Part shown: positions 8,762 through 16,925 of the stretch, one piece after another
Layout: the number at the start of each line of letters is the position of its first letter
Numbering within the stretch: the first letter of the stretch is position 1
Source: Actinomycetota bacterium
GTDB taxonomy: Bacteria; Actinomycetota; Acidimicrobiia; Acidimicrobiales; Ilumatobacteraceae
Direction of reading: 5' to 3'
Length of the DNA stretch: 46,600 nucleotides
Assembly: GCA_016870775.1 (NCBI GenBank)
Contig: VGAK01000014.1
Location: forward strand, 1 to 46,600
Program-made: the position numbers and the translations under genes
The notes under the pieces: generated by a model
Seen by the model: the letters and a program-made list of their open reading frames with translations, nothing else
Database searches by the model: none
Told to the model about the DNA's origin: nothing

Positions 8762-9376
8762 TCAGACCGGCTCGACCGCCCTGTTGCGGCGGGTTCTGAC
8801 GACGAGCCACACGAACACCACCGCACCGATCGCGATCGTGGCGTACTGGATGCGGTCACCCCACACTCCGGCGTCCTCCCAGCGGTCCCCGAGTCCCCAC
8901 CCGACGGCCACCCAGATCGCGTTCCACACGGTGGAGCCGGCCGCGGTGAGGAGACAGAACTTCCCGACCGGCATCTTGTCGGCACCCGCCGGGATGCTGA
9001 CCACTGACCTCACGATCGGCACCAGGCGACCGAAGAAGACCACCAACGTGCCGTGGCGCTCGAACCAGTCGAAGCCCTTGTCGATGTCACGGCGTTTGAA
9101 CCCGGCGAACCGACCCACGCCAGCGAGCAGCCACTCGAGGCGTTCCTCATTCAACCAGCGACCGAGTCCGTAGAGCACGAGCGCCCCGCCGACCGATCCC
9201 GCGGTCGCGAACACCACACCACCCACGTAGCCGAAGCGCCCCTGGCTCACGTTGAAGCCGGTGAGGAGCAGGATCAACTCCGAGGGGATCGGCGGGAAGA
9301 TGTTCTCGAGCGCCACGAGCAGCGCGACACCCACGACCCCGATCGAGTCGATGAAATCGGTCGCCCAGTCGATCAT
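8762..9376 (-). CDS. DedA/VTT-family integral membrane protein
   Basis: 204 residues. DedA proteins are polytopic inner-membrane proteins, several of which act in undecaprenyl-phosphate or phospholipid flipping and membrane potential homeostasis. Features seen: an ALENIFPPIPSELIL re-entrant motif near residues 22-36, a Gly-rich helix GSVGGALVLYGLGRWL, the FFGRLVPIVRSVVSIPAG motif around residue 120 with its conserved Arg residues, and a final hydrophobic helix followed by a basic tail. Its ATG overlaps the TGA of the upstream SDR gene (ATGA), so the two are translationally coupled. The substrate cannot be read from the sequence. Confidence 0.9.
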   Translation of the reverse strand: MIDWATDFIDSIGVVGVALLVALENIFPPIPSELILLLTGFNVSQGRFGYVGGVVFATAGSVGGALVLYGLGRWLNEERLEWLLAGVGRFAGFKRRDIDKGFDWFERHGTLVVFFGRLVPIVRSVVSIPAGADKMPVGKFCLLTAAGSTVWNAIWVAVGWGLGDRWEDAGVWGDRIQYATIAIGAVVFVWLVVRTRRNRAVEPV

Positions 9377-10185
9377 CGCAGCAGCGATCCACCGTCACAG
9401 GTGACGACCTCACCCACCGTGAACTGACCGGCGCGCGAGCACAAATAAATGGTGAGACCGGCGATGTCCTCGGCGCTGCCGACGCGGCCGCTGGGGTTGG
9501 TGCGACCGACCGCATCCCAGTCGGTGCCGTCCACGTCTCCACCAGTGCCGACGCCGGTGGAGAGCATCCATGTGGGGAAGGGGCCGGGTGCGATCGCATT
9601 CACCAAGATGTGGCGCTTCGTGAGCTTGGCGGCCAGCACCTTGGTGAGCGAGTGCACCGCGGCCTTGGACGGACCGTAGGAGAAGGTCTCGAACGACGGG
9701 GTCTTGATGCCGTCGATCGAACCGATGTTGACGACGCGCGACGGATCGCTCGAGGTGGCGCGGGCCGTGAGCAGCGGGAGCAACTTCTGGGTGAGGAAGA
9801 AGACCCCCTTGACGTTGGTGTCCATCACCTTGTCCCAGCCCATCTCGGGGAACTCCTCGATCGGTGCACCCCAGGAGACACCGGCGTTGTTGACGAGGAT
9901 GTCCAGGTGCGACTCACGCGTCGAGATCTCGGCCACCAACGACTCGATCCCGTCGAGGTCGGCCACGTTGGCCGGGAGCGAGACGCACTCGCCGCCATAG
10001 GTCGCAGCGAGGCGCACGGCAGTCTCGTCGCATGCCTTGGCCTTGCGCGACGACACATACACCTTGGCGCCGTTCACGAGGAGCCCCGCGGCGATCATCT
10101 CGCCGATCCCCCGGGACCCGCCCGTGACGAGGGCGACTTTCCCCTTCACGGAGAACAGCGAGTCGATGGACAGATCCTGGGTCAT
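9373..10185 (-). CDS. Short-chain dehydrogenase/reductase (FabG/RhlG-like)
   Basis: 270 residues from ATG 10185, chosen for the ribosome site GGAGG 5 bases upstream; an in-frame extension to 10284 lacks such support. Classical SDR features: cofactor motif TGGSRGIG, NNAGVSWG, catalytic Ser in NIGSIDG, the Tyr-Lys pair in YGPSKAAV, and NAIAPGPFPTWM after the active site. SSRKAK after the second strand suggests NADPH preference. The family reduces or oxidises carbonyl/alcohol groups; the substrate is unknown. It is coupled to the DedA gene by an ATGA overlap. A perfect palindrome sits between its likely -10 box (TAGCCT, 10229-10234) and the ribosome site. Confidence 0.9.
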   Translation of the reverse strand: MTQDLSIDSLFSVKGKVALVTGGSRGIGEMIAAGLLVNGAKVYVSSRKAKACDETAVRLAATYGGECVSLPANVADLDGIESLVAEISTRESHLDILVNNAGVSWGAPIEEFPEMGWDKVMDTNVKGVFFLTQKLLPLLTARATSSDPSRVVNIGSIDGIKTPSFETFSYGPSKAAVHSLTKVLAAKLTKRHILVNAIAPGPFPTWMLSTGVGTGGDVDGTDWDAVGRTNPSGRVGSAEDIAGLTIYLCSRAGQFTVGEVVTCDGGSLLR

Positions 10186-10204
10186 GTTGCCTCCGGTGGG
10201 TGCG

Positions 10205-10221
10205 CCACACCCGGGGTGTGG
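10205..10221 (-). promoter_or_regulatory. Palindromic operator candidate upstream of the SDR gene
   Basis: CCACACC, 3 bases, GGTGTGG is a perfect 7-bp inverted repeat. It lies just downstream of a TAGCCT -10 candidate (10234-10229) and 20 bases before ATG 10185, where a repressor would block initiation. It could also act as an mRNA hairpin. Confidence 0.4.
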
Positions 10222-10242
10222 ACCCCCGAGGCTAGGTGTTTG

Positions 10243-10259
10243 GCCGATCCCGGATCGGC
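10243..10259 (-). terminator. Palindrome between nitroreductase and SDR genes
   Basis: GCCGATCC, one base, GGATCGGC is a near-perfect palindrome 41 bases after the nitroreductase stop. It may end the upstream transcript or bind a regulator; no U-tract follows. Confidence 0.35.
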
Positions 10260-10299
10260 TCGACCCCGCCCCGGGATCGCCCACACCCGCCGCTGCGCA

Positions 10300-11010
10300 C
10301 TACTTCTTGTTCTTGAAGGCGCGGACGATCGTGGGCGTACCGGGCGGATCCACGGCCCACTCTGGTGACTCGCCCCATGTGTCGCCAAAGACGAGATCAC
10401 CCATGGGAAGTCGACGCACCGGACCGTGACGACCGGCGGGCTTGCCGAGCGTGATCGTGGCAGCGAGGAACGTGCCATCGGGGATCCCGAGGAGCCGGCG
10501 CAGGTCTTCCTCGACGAAGGCATGGAACCCCGTGAGCACGCCCCCGTATCCGAGCGCACGCGCTGCGAGCAGGAGGTTCTGGCACGCCGGATACACAGAC
10601 GCGCCCTCGGTCGGGGTGGGCGCGCGGTACCTCACCAGGAGCGCCAGGATCAGCACCGGCACGTGCTCGAAGTTGTCGACATAGGACTGCATCGCGGACG
10701 CCATGCGCGCCTTCGGGCTGTCGGGCGCGGTTCCGGAGCCCTCGTCGTAGCCATCGGAGGTGCGCTTGGCACCCCAGATGTCGCGCGCGCCGTCGGCGAT
10801 CAGTTGCTTGGCCTCCCGCGCGCGCTCGGAGTCGACGAGCACCATGAATCGGAACGGTTGGCGGTTCGACCCGCTCGGGGCACGGGTGGCGGCGAACAGG
10901 ATGTCGCGCAGCACCTCGCCCGGCACCGGCTCGTCGAGATACCGACGGATCGCCCGGGTGGTCGCCATCCCCTCGAGCAGTCCGACCTCGTCGGGCGGCA
11001 CTGCGCTCAT
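10300..11010 (-). CDS. Nitroreductase family protein (FMN-dependent)
   Basis: 236 residues from ATG 11010; longer readings run into the upstream DinB-like gene. Family marks: TTRAIRRYLDEPVP near residue 18, APSGSNRQPFRF with the FMN-phosphate Arg/Ser contacts (about 43-54), a dimer-forming central region, and ALGYGGVLTGF around residue 160. Members reduce nitro groups, quinones or flavins with NAD(P)H in the cytosol. The start overlaps the stop of the DinB-like gene (ATGA), so both are one transcription unit. An insert of ~20 polar residues near residue 85-105 (GYDEGSGTAPDSP) is longer than in minimal nitroreductases. The substrate is not predictable. Confidence 0.9.
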   Translation of the reverse strand: MSAVPPDEVGLLEGMATTRAIRRYLDEPVPGEVLRDILFAATRAPSGSNRQPFRFMVLVDSERAREAKQLIADGARDIWGAKRTSDGYDEGSGTAPDSPKARMASAMQSYVDNFEHVPVLILALLVRYRAPTPTEGASVYPACQNLLLAARALGYGGVLTGFHAFVEEDLRRLLGIPDGTFLAATITLGKPAGRHGPVRRLPMGDLVFGDTWGESPEWAVDPPGTPTIVRAFKNKK

Positions 11011-11540
11011 TTCTCGAGCACCCCCGCGTCGCGCGACCATTTCCAGTGCATGCGCCCGTGGTCGGCGTTGGCGGCCAACACTCCCCCGACCGTGCCGTCG
11101 GCCCACGGCGCACCGGGGAGAACCTGCGTGAGTTGCTCGTCGGTCAACTCGCTCAGCAGCTGCAGGGTCACCGCACGGGCCTCGGCACCGAGGGCGACCA
11201 CCTCGTCGAAGGACTTGCCGTGATGACGCTGCTGCCACTCGTCGGTCATCGCGTGCACCGAGGCCATGATCTCGTCCCTCGTGCGGGGGCGGCCGTCGGA
11301 TCCGTTGACGAGACCGACGGGGTTGTCGTGCCCCGCGACGTGGCGGCGCACCATCTGGGCGAAGTTGTGCTCGATCAGGGCAAGGTGCGCCAGGTGGTCG
11401 AGCGCGGACCACCAATTCGAGGGGTCGTGCTCGCTCGGGGTGAGGTCGGCGTGCATCTGCTCCTCGGTGAGGTCGGCATAGGCGGCGAGCAACCATGCCC
11501 TGTCCCCGTGGAGTTTCTCCTCGATCTCCCACCGCTTCAT
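11007..11540 (-). CDS. DinB/YfiT-superfamily four-helix protein
   Basis: 177 residues, largely helical. The pattern WSALDHLAHLALIEHNF in the second helix and NADHGRMHWKW near the C-terminus supplies the His residues that form the metal site in DinB-superfamily enzymes. That superfamily includes thiol-S-transferases and mycothiol-dependent maleylpyruvate isomerases. Actinobacteria use mycothiol, so a mycothiol-dependent detoxification or transfer role is possible but unproven. It forms an ATGA-overlapping pair with the nitroreductase and is divergent from the F420-type oxidoreductase across 77 bases. Confidence 0.75.
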   Translation of the reverse strand: MKRWEIEEKLHGDRAWLLAAYADLTEEQMHADLTPSEHDPSNWWSALDHLAHLALIEHNFAQMVRRHVAGHDNPVGLVNGSDGRPRTRDEIMASVHAMTDEWQQRHHGKSFDEVVALGAEARAVTLQLLSELTDEQLTQVLPGAPWADGTVGGVLAANADHGRMHWKWSRDAGVLEK

Positions 11541-11605
11541 CGCCGATGCCCCGTCCGTGTCGCTCCCCTGTGCGGGGCTCTTTCGGTGCGAACCTACAAC
11601 CCCGT

Positions 11606-11611
11606 TACTGT
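11606..11611 (+). promoter_or_regulatory. -10 box TACTGT of the F420-type oxidoreductase gene (leaderless)
   Basis: TACTGT ends 6 bases before ATG 11618; no ribosome site is present. Confidence 0.5.
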
Positions 11612-11617
11612 GCGGAC

Positions 11618-12658
11618 ATGACCGGTGCTCCCCGCCACCCGCGGCTCGGCTTCTACACGCTCGCGGGCGCCCCCCGGAGCCCGCGGGACATGCTCGACGA
11701 GCTCACGGCCGCCGAGTCGCTCGGGCTGGGAGCCGCGTTCATCTCGGAGAGATTCAACATCAAGGAAGCCGGCGCCTTGACCGGTGCCGCGGTCGCTGCG
11801 ACGTCATCGCTGCAGATCATCACCGCGGCCACCAACCCCACCACGCGCCATCCCGCGGTGACGGCCTCGTGGGCGAGCACCCTGCACCTTCTCTCGGGTG
11901 GGCGGTTCACACTCGGTCTGGGTCGCGGGATCGATGCGATGTTCCGGGCCTTCGGGATGCCGCTGGCAACCACGGAGTCACTCGAGGAGTTCGCACACCT
12001 CATGCGCCGCCTGTGGCACGGCGAGACCGTGTTCAACTGGTCGGATCTCACCGGCACCTATCCCGTGCTCCGGCTCGATCCCGCATTCGACCTGGACATC
12101 CCGCTCGGGATCACCGCCTTCGGCCCGCGCACCCTCGAGATGGCGGGTCGCTCCTACGACACAGTGATCCTGCACACGTTCTTCACCGACGAGACCACCG
12201 CGCGCGCCGTGCGGACCGTGAAAGACGCCGCCGTGCGCGCCGGCCGCGATCCGGGCACGGTGCAGGTGTGGTCGTGCTTCGCCACGGTCGGCGACCACAT
12301 CGAGCCCGCACTGCGGCTGAAGAAGACGGTGGGTCGTCTCGCCACCTACCTTCAGGCCTACGGGGACCTGATGGTGCGCACCAACAACTGGGACCCGGGC
12401 GTGCTCGCTCGGTTCCGCTCGGACGAGTTCGTGCGCACCTTCCCCGGCGCGCTCGATGCCTTGGCCACCACCGGGGAACTGGAGCGAATCGCTCCGTTGA
12501 TCCCCGGGGAATGGCTCGCTCCGGCGGCAACCGGATCACCCGAGCAGTGTGCGCGGGCCGTGCGGGCCCAGTTCGACCTCGGGTGCGACGGAGTGATCAT
12601 GCACGGCGCCACACCCGCCGAGTTGGCACCGATCGTGGCGGCGCTCGAGGCGATCTGA
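11618..12658 (+). CDS. LLM-class (luciferase-like) F420-dependent oxidoreductase
   Basis: 346 residues from ATG 11618. A luciferase-like TIM barrel is evident: GFYTLAGAPRSP start, AAFISERFNIKEA, AATNPTTRHPAVTASWASTLHLLSG split across residues ~70-95, GRFTLGLGRGID, and PLGITAFGPRTLEMAG. LSGGRFTLGLGRG is typical of F420-binding members. It resembles the mycobacterial TIGR03857-type group, whose substrates are unknown. An F420 route is consistent with the FO synthase gene at the end of this window. FMN-dependent monooxygenases share the fold, so the cofactor is inferred. A leaderless promoter precedes it. Confidence 0.85.
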   Translation: MTGAPRHPRLGFYTLAGAPRSPRDMLDELTAAESLGLGAAFISERFNIKEAGALTGAAVAATSSLQIITAATNPTTRHPAVTASWASTLHLLSGGRFTLGLGRGIDAMFRAFGMPLATTESLEEFAHLMRRLWHGETVFNWSDLTGTYPVLRLDPAFDLDIPLGITAFGPRTLEMAGRSYDTVILHTFFTDETTARAVRTVKDAAVRAGRDPGTVQVWSCFATVGDHIEPALRLKKTVGRLATYLQAYGDLMVRTNNWDPGVLARFRSDEFVRTFPGALDALATTGELERIAPLIPGEWLAPAATGSPEQCARAVRAQFDLGCDGVIMHGATPAELAPIVAALEAI

Positions 12659-12678
12659 CCGGGCTCTTCGGCCCGGTC
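12657..12678. terminator. Bidirectional hairpin between convergent genes
   Basis: GACCGGGC, loop TCTTCG, GCCCGGTC is a perfect 8-bp stem that starts inside the stop codon of the F420-type oxidoreductase and faces the convergent hydrolase gene. There is no U-tract. Confidence 0.6.
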
Positions 12679-12713
12679 ATGCCCAATGCGCGACTAAGAC
12701 AGTTCGTGCGCGA

Positions 12714-13463
12714 TCAACGAGACCAGTGCGCGATCAACGCATCTGCTGCATCAGCGGGCTTCTCGATCATCCACCAGTGACCCGCCTCGGGGATCCTGAG
12801 CACCCGCGCACCGACCGCCGCCGCGATGCTCTCGTGCATCTCCGACGATCCCGCGAAGTGGTCGTTCTCGGCGATGATCACCACGCCGTTGCCCGGCCGC
12901 GCCGCAGTGAAGGCACGGCCGAGGGTGCTCATCTCGGGTTGTGCCGCGCTGCGATAGAGCGAGAGCACGCAACGACCCGTCTCATCATCCAGCCCCAGAC
13001 GCACGGCGCGCGCGATCGCATCGGTCATGCCGAGCGAGGTGAAGACCGCCGCGAACGCGTCCGGATCGAGCGAGAGCATCCCCGCGATCGCCCGCTCCCC
13101 CACCCCGGGGGTCTGCCATGCCTGGGCGGCGTCGTGCCACGCATACTCGGCGTGGAGCAGGCCCGCACAGTCGCTCGCCCACGTGCGCACGATGGTCGGC
13201 TCGGCCGCCAGCACGCCGAACACGTGTCCCGCTCCCCAGTCGTGTCCGACGAGGTCGATCTCACCGCCGATTGAATGCAACTCGCGTGCGAGCCACGCGG
13301 CGTACTCGGTGCGTGTCGCACCCCATCGGTCGGGCACCGGAGCACCGAAACCCGGGGGTGAGAGGCGCACCACGTCGTCGACACCGCGATCGGCGAGCTC
13401 GACGACGAGGTCGTCCCAGATCGCGGCGGTCTCGGGGTTGCCGTGGACGAACACCTTGGGCAC
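12714..13463 (-). CDS. Alpha/beta hydrolase with Asp nucleophile (haloalkane dehalogenase / epoxide hydrolase-like)
   Basis: 249 residues. The oxyanion-hole turn is HGNPET (7-12), as in haloalkane dehalogenases. The nucleophile elbow GHDWGAG puts Asp at 75 followed by Trp 76, a Trp that binds halide in dehalogenases. The catalytic His is H229 in EAGHWWMIEKP, and an acid near 199-201 (AENDHF) can complete the triad. The protein is shorter than typical dehalogenases (about 290-310) because the cap between strands 6 and 7 is reduced. It starts 3 bases after the enoyl-CoA hydratase stop, so it is its downstream operon partner. Dehalogenase versus epoxide hydrolase cannot be decided: the cap residues that differ are not recognisable here. 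Confidence 0.8.
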   Translation of the reverse strand: MPKVFVHGNPETAAIWDDLVVELADRGVDDVVRLSPPGFGAPVPDRWGATRTEYAAWLARELHSIGGEIDLVGHDWGAGHVFGVLAAEPTIVRTWASDCAGLLHAEYAWHDAAQAWQTPGVGERAIAGMLSLDPDAFAAVFTSLGMTDAIARAVRLGLDDETGRCVLSLYRSAAQPEMSTLGRAFTAARPGNGVVIIAENDHFAGSSEMHESIAAAVGARVLRIPEAGHWWMIEKPADAADALIAHWSR

Positions 13464-13466
13464 GGC

Positions 13467-14279
13467 TCAGCGCCTCTTCTTCGACGCCAGGTACGCCGCA
13501 CTCGCGGCCCGGCTCTCGTCGTCGTGGGTGGCGAACACGAGCGCATCGGCGTCGGCGGCGTTGCGGCCCGTTCCCGCCATCTCCTCGGTCACCGCGTTCA
13601 CTTGTTGCTTGGTTGTGCGCAGCGCATAGCCGGGCTTGGCGGCCAGTTGCGCCGCCAGGTCATCGACATGGGCCGCGAGACGCGCTGTCGGGACGACACC
13701 GTTCAGGAATCCGATCGACGTGGCCTCCTGCGGCCCGAACCGCCGGCACGTGAGGACGAGTTCCTTGGTGAGCGCCGGACCGATCTCGCGCACGAGTCGC
13801 GGGATGCCGCCCCACGCGAGCGGGATCCCGAGGTCCACCTCGGGGATCGAGAAGATGGCGTCATCTGCGCCGTACCGGAGATCGCAGGCGGCCGCGAGCA
13901 CCAGACCTCCACCCACGGCGTGGCCGTGGATCGCCGCGATCGTGAGGGCCCGCATGTTCGTGACGGCCTCTGCCATCACCCGGCCGAGGTCGGCGGTGTC
14001 GCGCGGTGACCACTGCGGGTCGCGCGTGGTGAAGTCGTCGAGGTCGAATCCCGCGCAGAAGGACCGACCCGCACCCGACACGACGACGACCTTCAGTGCA
14101 CGGTGACCGTCGAACCAGCGCGCGGCATCGGCGAGCTCGCGCAACATCGTGCGCGACAGGGCGTTCAGGCGTTCCGGTCGCGCGAGCATGAGACGCCCGA
14201 TGGCGCCGTCGACGGTCACCTCGAGCGTTTCGAAGATCTCCTCGTTGCCGGCACCGACGGTCGCACCACCACCCGACAT
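13467..14279 (-). CDS. Enoyl-CoA hydratase/isomerase family protein (crotonase fold)
   Basis: 270 residues from ATG 14279, preceded by GGGAGG 5 bases upstream. Crotonase marks: RPERLNALSRTML, VVVSGAGRSFCAGFDL (first oxyanion region), AAIHGHAVGGGLVLAAACDLRY (second oxyanion region) and IPEVDLGIPLAWGGIPRLVREIG. The usual first catalytic Glu next to GGG appears as Val in VGGGLVLA, while Glu is present in the later IPEVDLG loop; the hydratase mechanism is therefore uncertain and an isomerase or hydrolase is possible. Acts on acyl-CoA thioesters in the cytosol. First gene of a two-gene unit with the hydrolase, divergent from the thiolase across 104 bases. Confidence 0.85.
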   Translation of the reverse strand: MSGGGATVGAGNEEIFETLEVTVDGAIGRLMLARPERLNALSRTMLRELADAARWFDGHRALKVVVVSGAGRSFCAGFDLDDFTTRDPQWSPRDTADLGRVMAEAVTNMRALTIAAIHGHAVGGGLVLAAACDLRYGADDAIFSIPEVDLGIPLAWGGIPRLVREIGPALTKELVLTCRRFGPQEATSIGFLNGVVPTARLAAHVDDLAAQLAAKPGYALRTTKQQVNAVTEEMAGTGRNAADADALVFATHDDESRAASAAYLASKKRR

Positions 14280-14383
14280 GTCCGCCTCCCGTCCCGATGG
14301 AGCCACCCGACCGTGGCTGCCATAAGGTTCTACTCCACCGTCCCCCCGGGGCGTCACCCGCCCCCGCTCAGAGAAGGCACACC

Positions 14384-15613
14384 ATGGACAGACAAGCCTG
14401 GATCATCGACGCAGTCCGTTCCCCGCGGGGCAAGGGCAAGGAATCGGGCTCGTTGCACAACGTCCACCCGCAACGGGTCCTCGCCCAGGTGCTCAACGGT
14501 CTCCGCGACCGGATCGGCTTCGACACCGGCGACGTCGACGATGTGGTGATGGGATGCGGCGCCGGCAGTGGCGACCACTCCATGGACATCGCACGCATGG
14601 CGGCCCTCGATGCCGGGTGGTCCCTCGATGCCCCCGGCGTGACCCTGAACCGTTTCTGCGGCTCGGGACAGCAGGCCGTCAACTTCGCCGCGATGGGCGT
14701 GCTCTCGGGCATGCAGGACGTGGTCGTGGCGGGTGGCGTGGAATCGATGTCGCGACCCTCGCCCATGCACGTGGACGGATTCACCGCCAACAACGCCCAC
14801 CTGCGCGAGCAGTTCGACATGGTTCCCCAGGGCATCTCGGCCGATCTCATCGCCACGCTCGAGGGCTTCTCGCGCGAGCAGTGCGACGCGCTCGCCGTCG
14901 AGAGCCAGCGGCGCTGCGAGATCGCGATGCGCGAGGGCCGCTTCGAGCGCTCGTTGATCCCGATCCTCCACGACGACGGCACGCTCGCTCTCGCGATCGA
15001 CGAGCACCCGCGCCCGGGCACCACCATCGACGACCTCGCCAAGCTGACGCCGAGTTTCGAGCAGATGGGCGCCTACAAGAAGGATCCCGACGGTCCCTCG
15101 ATCGACCAGACCGCACTCAAGGCGTATCCGCAGTTGACGGGCATCAACCACGTCCACCACGGCGGCAACTCCTCGGGCGTGGTCGATGGTGCGGGCGCCG
15201 TCCTGGTCGCCTCCCCCGAGTGGGCGAGGGCGAATGGCCTCAAGCCGCGTGCGCGGATCATCATGACCGCGGTCGCGGGCACCGAGCCGGTGATCATGCT
15301 CACCGCCCCCGGTCCGGCCGCCAAGCGCGTGGTCGCAAAGGCCGGCATGACCTTCGATGACATCGACCTGTTCGAGGTGAACGAGGCATTCGCCTCGGTC
15401 GTGCTCAAGTTCTTCAAGGACACCGGCGTCGACCCGGCCAAGGTGAACGTGAACGGCGGTGCGATGGCACTCGGTCACCCGATCGGGGCGACCGGGGCGA
15501 TGTTGATCGGCACGCTCGTGGACGAACTCGAGAGGCGCGATCTGACCACCGGTCTCGTCACGATGTGCACGGGCGGCGGCATGGGCACTGCCACCGTCAT
15601 CGAACGCATCTGA
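14384..15613 (+). CDS. Thiolase (acetyl-CoA C-acyltransferase, FadA-like)
   Basis: 409 residues from ATG 14384, with a weak AGAAGG ribosome site. All three thiolase active-site blocks are visible: the acyl-enzyme Cys in LNRFCGSGQQAVNF (about residue 90), NEAFASVVLKF and NGGAMALGHPIGATGA with the catalytic His, and the second Cys in VTMCTGGGMG near the end. VAGGVESMSR is also typical. It cleaves 3-ketoacyl-CoA with CoA, or condenses acetyl-CoA, in fatty acid metabolism. The divergent neighbour is an enoyl-CoA hydratase-like gene, which supports a role in acyl-CoA breakdown. Chain-length preference cannot be read. Confidence 0.95.
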   Translation: MDRQAWIIDAVRSPRGKGKESGSLHNVHPQRVLAQVLNGLRDRIGFDTGDVDDVVMGCGAGSGDHSMDIARMAALDAGWSLDAPGVTLNRFCGSGQQAVNFAAMGVLSGMQDVVVAGGVESMSRPSPMHVDGFTANNAHLREQFDMVPQGISADLIATLEGFSREQCDALAVESQRRCEIAMREGRFERSLIPILHDDGTLALAIDEHPRPGTTIDDLAKLTPSFEQMGAYKKDPDGPSIDQTALKAYPQLTGINHVHHGGNSSGVVDGAGAVLVASPEWARANGLKPRARIIMTAVAGTEPVIMLTAPGPAAKRVVAKAGMTFDDIDLFEVNEAFASVVLKFFKDTGVDPAKVNVNGGAMALGHPIGATGAMLIGTLVDELERRDLTTGLVTMCTGGGMGTATVIERI

Positions 15614-15685
15614 CCTCGGACCCATCTCGCATCGTGCGCACGCGACGGTGGGGCGGATCTCCCGTTGGGGCCCCGGAGCCGGACC

Positions 15686-15691
15686 TAGGCT
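15686..15691 (+). promoter_or_regulatory. -10 box TAGGCT of the aminotransferase gene (leaderless)
   Basis: TAGGCT ends 7 bases before ATG 15699, with no ribosome site in between. Confidence 0.55.
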
Positions 15692-15698
15692 GGGATCG

Positions 15699-16916
15699 AT
15701 GACGGGCAAGTTCCTGCACTCCTTCGCCAAACCATCGAGCGAGTCGTTCGTCAACATCGTGCGCGGCGACATGGCGCGGCTGTGGGACGACGCGGGAACC
15801 CGCTACATCGACGCCATCGGATCGCTCTGGTACTGCCAGATCGGCCACGGACGCCGCGAGATGGCAGAGGCCGTCGCGGCCCAGATGTCCACGCTCGAGA
15901 CCTACTCGACCTTCGATCCCTTCACGAACCCCCTCGCCGACGCCACGGCCGAGCGGATCGCGGGGCTCTCGCCGATATCCGATGCTCGCGTGTTCCTCTG
16001 CGGGAGCGGCTCCGAGGCGATCGACACGGCGATGAAACTCGCCCGCGTCGCCCAGATCCAGGCCGGGCACCCCGAGCGGGGCGTCATCATCGCCCGCGAT
16101 CGGGGATACCACGGCACCAACTACGGCGGCACCTCGGCACAGGGGCTTCCCCTGAACAAGGTCGGCTATGGGCAACTCCTCGAGGGGGTGGTCCAGGTCG
16201 ACGCCGATGACATCGAGGCGATGTCGGTCGAGATGGAGCGCCACCGCGGTCGGATCGCTGCCGTCATCGCCGAACCCGTGCAGGGGGCCGGAGGGGTCTG
16301 GCCCGCCACCACCGAGTACCTGGCGGGCCTGCGCCGGCTGTGCGACTCGCACGGTGCCCTGCTCGTCTTCGACGAGGTGATCACCGGGTTCGGTCGACTC
16401 GGCGAGTGGTTCGGTGCCCAGTACTACGGGGTCACACCCGATCTCATCACCTTCGCCAAGGGTGTCACCAGCGGGTACCAACCCCTCGGTGGCGTCATCT
16501 GCGGGCGTCGCGTGGTGGACGCGCTCGAGGATGATCCGTCGTTCTTCCTGCGCACCGGGTACACCTACTCGGGTCATGCCACGGTGTGCGCGGCGGCACT
16601 CAAGAACCTCGAGATCATCGAGCGCGAGGGTCTCATCCACCGGGCCCGCCACGTCGGTGCGCGCATCGAGGCGGGGCTCGCGGCACTGGCGAGCGACGGC
16701 ACCATCGCGGGACTGCGCGGTGCGGGGGCGATCTGGGCCGGCATCCTGCATCCCCATCAGGACGCCACCGTCATCAGAGATGCGATGATTCGCGAGGGTG
16801 TGATCGCCCGCTCAATCCCGGGGTGCAACGCGTTCTGCCCCCCGCTCGTGATCACCGACGCCGAGATCGACGAGGTTCTCGACACCTTCGCCCGCTGCGC
16901 CTCGCGCGCGGGCTGA
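15699..16916 (+). CDS. Class III PLP-dependent aminotransferase
   Basis: 405 residues. Features: N-terminal GSLWYCQIGHGRREM, the phosphate-binding GSGSEAIDTAMKLAR near residue 105, RDRGYHGTNYGG, AVIAEPVQGAGGVWP, LLVFDEVITGFGRLGEWFG with the PLP Asp, and the Schiff-base Lys in ITFAKGVTSGYQPLGGV (about residue 260). The class transfers amino groups between omega-amino acids, diamines or beta-alanine and 2-oxo acids. The exact substrate is not determined; omega-amino acid:pyruvate transaminases are close in motif pattern. The next gene, on the opposite strand, is a beta-hydroxyacid dehydrogenase, a common partner in beta-amino acid or malonate semialdehyde metabolism. Leaderless start. Confidence 0.92.
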   Translation: MTGKFLHSFAKPSSESFVNIVRGDMARLWDDAGTRYIDAIGSLWYCQIGHGRREMAEAVAAQMSTLETYSTFDPFTNPLADATAERIAGLSPISDARVFLCGSGSEAIDTAMKLARVAQIQAGHPERGVIIARDRGYHGTNYGGTSAQGLPLNKVGYGQLLEGVVQVDADDIEAMSVEMERHRGRIAAVIAEPVQGAGGVWPATTEYLAGLRRLCDSHGALLVFDEVITGFGRLGEWFGAQYYGVTPDLITFAKGVTSGYQPLGGVICGRRVVDALEDDPSFFLRTGYTYSGHATVCAAALKNLEIIEREGLIHRARHVGARIEAGLAALASDGTIAGLRGAGAIWAGILHPHQDATVIRDAMIREGVIARSIPGCNAFCPPLVITDAEIDEVLDTFARCASRAG

Positions 16917-16925
16917 GCGCCGCGA

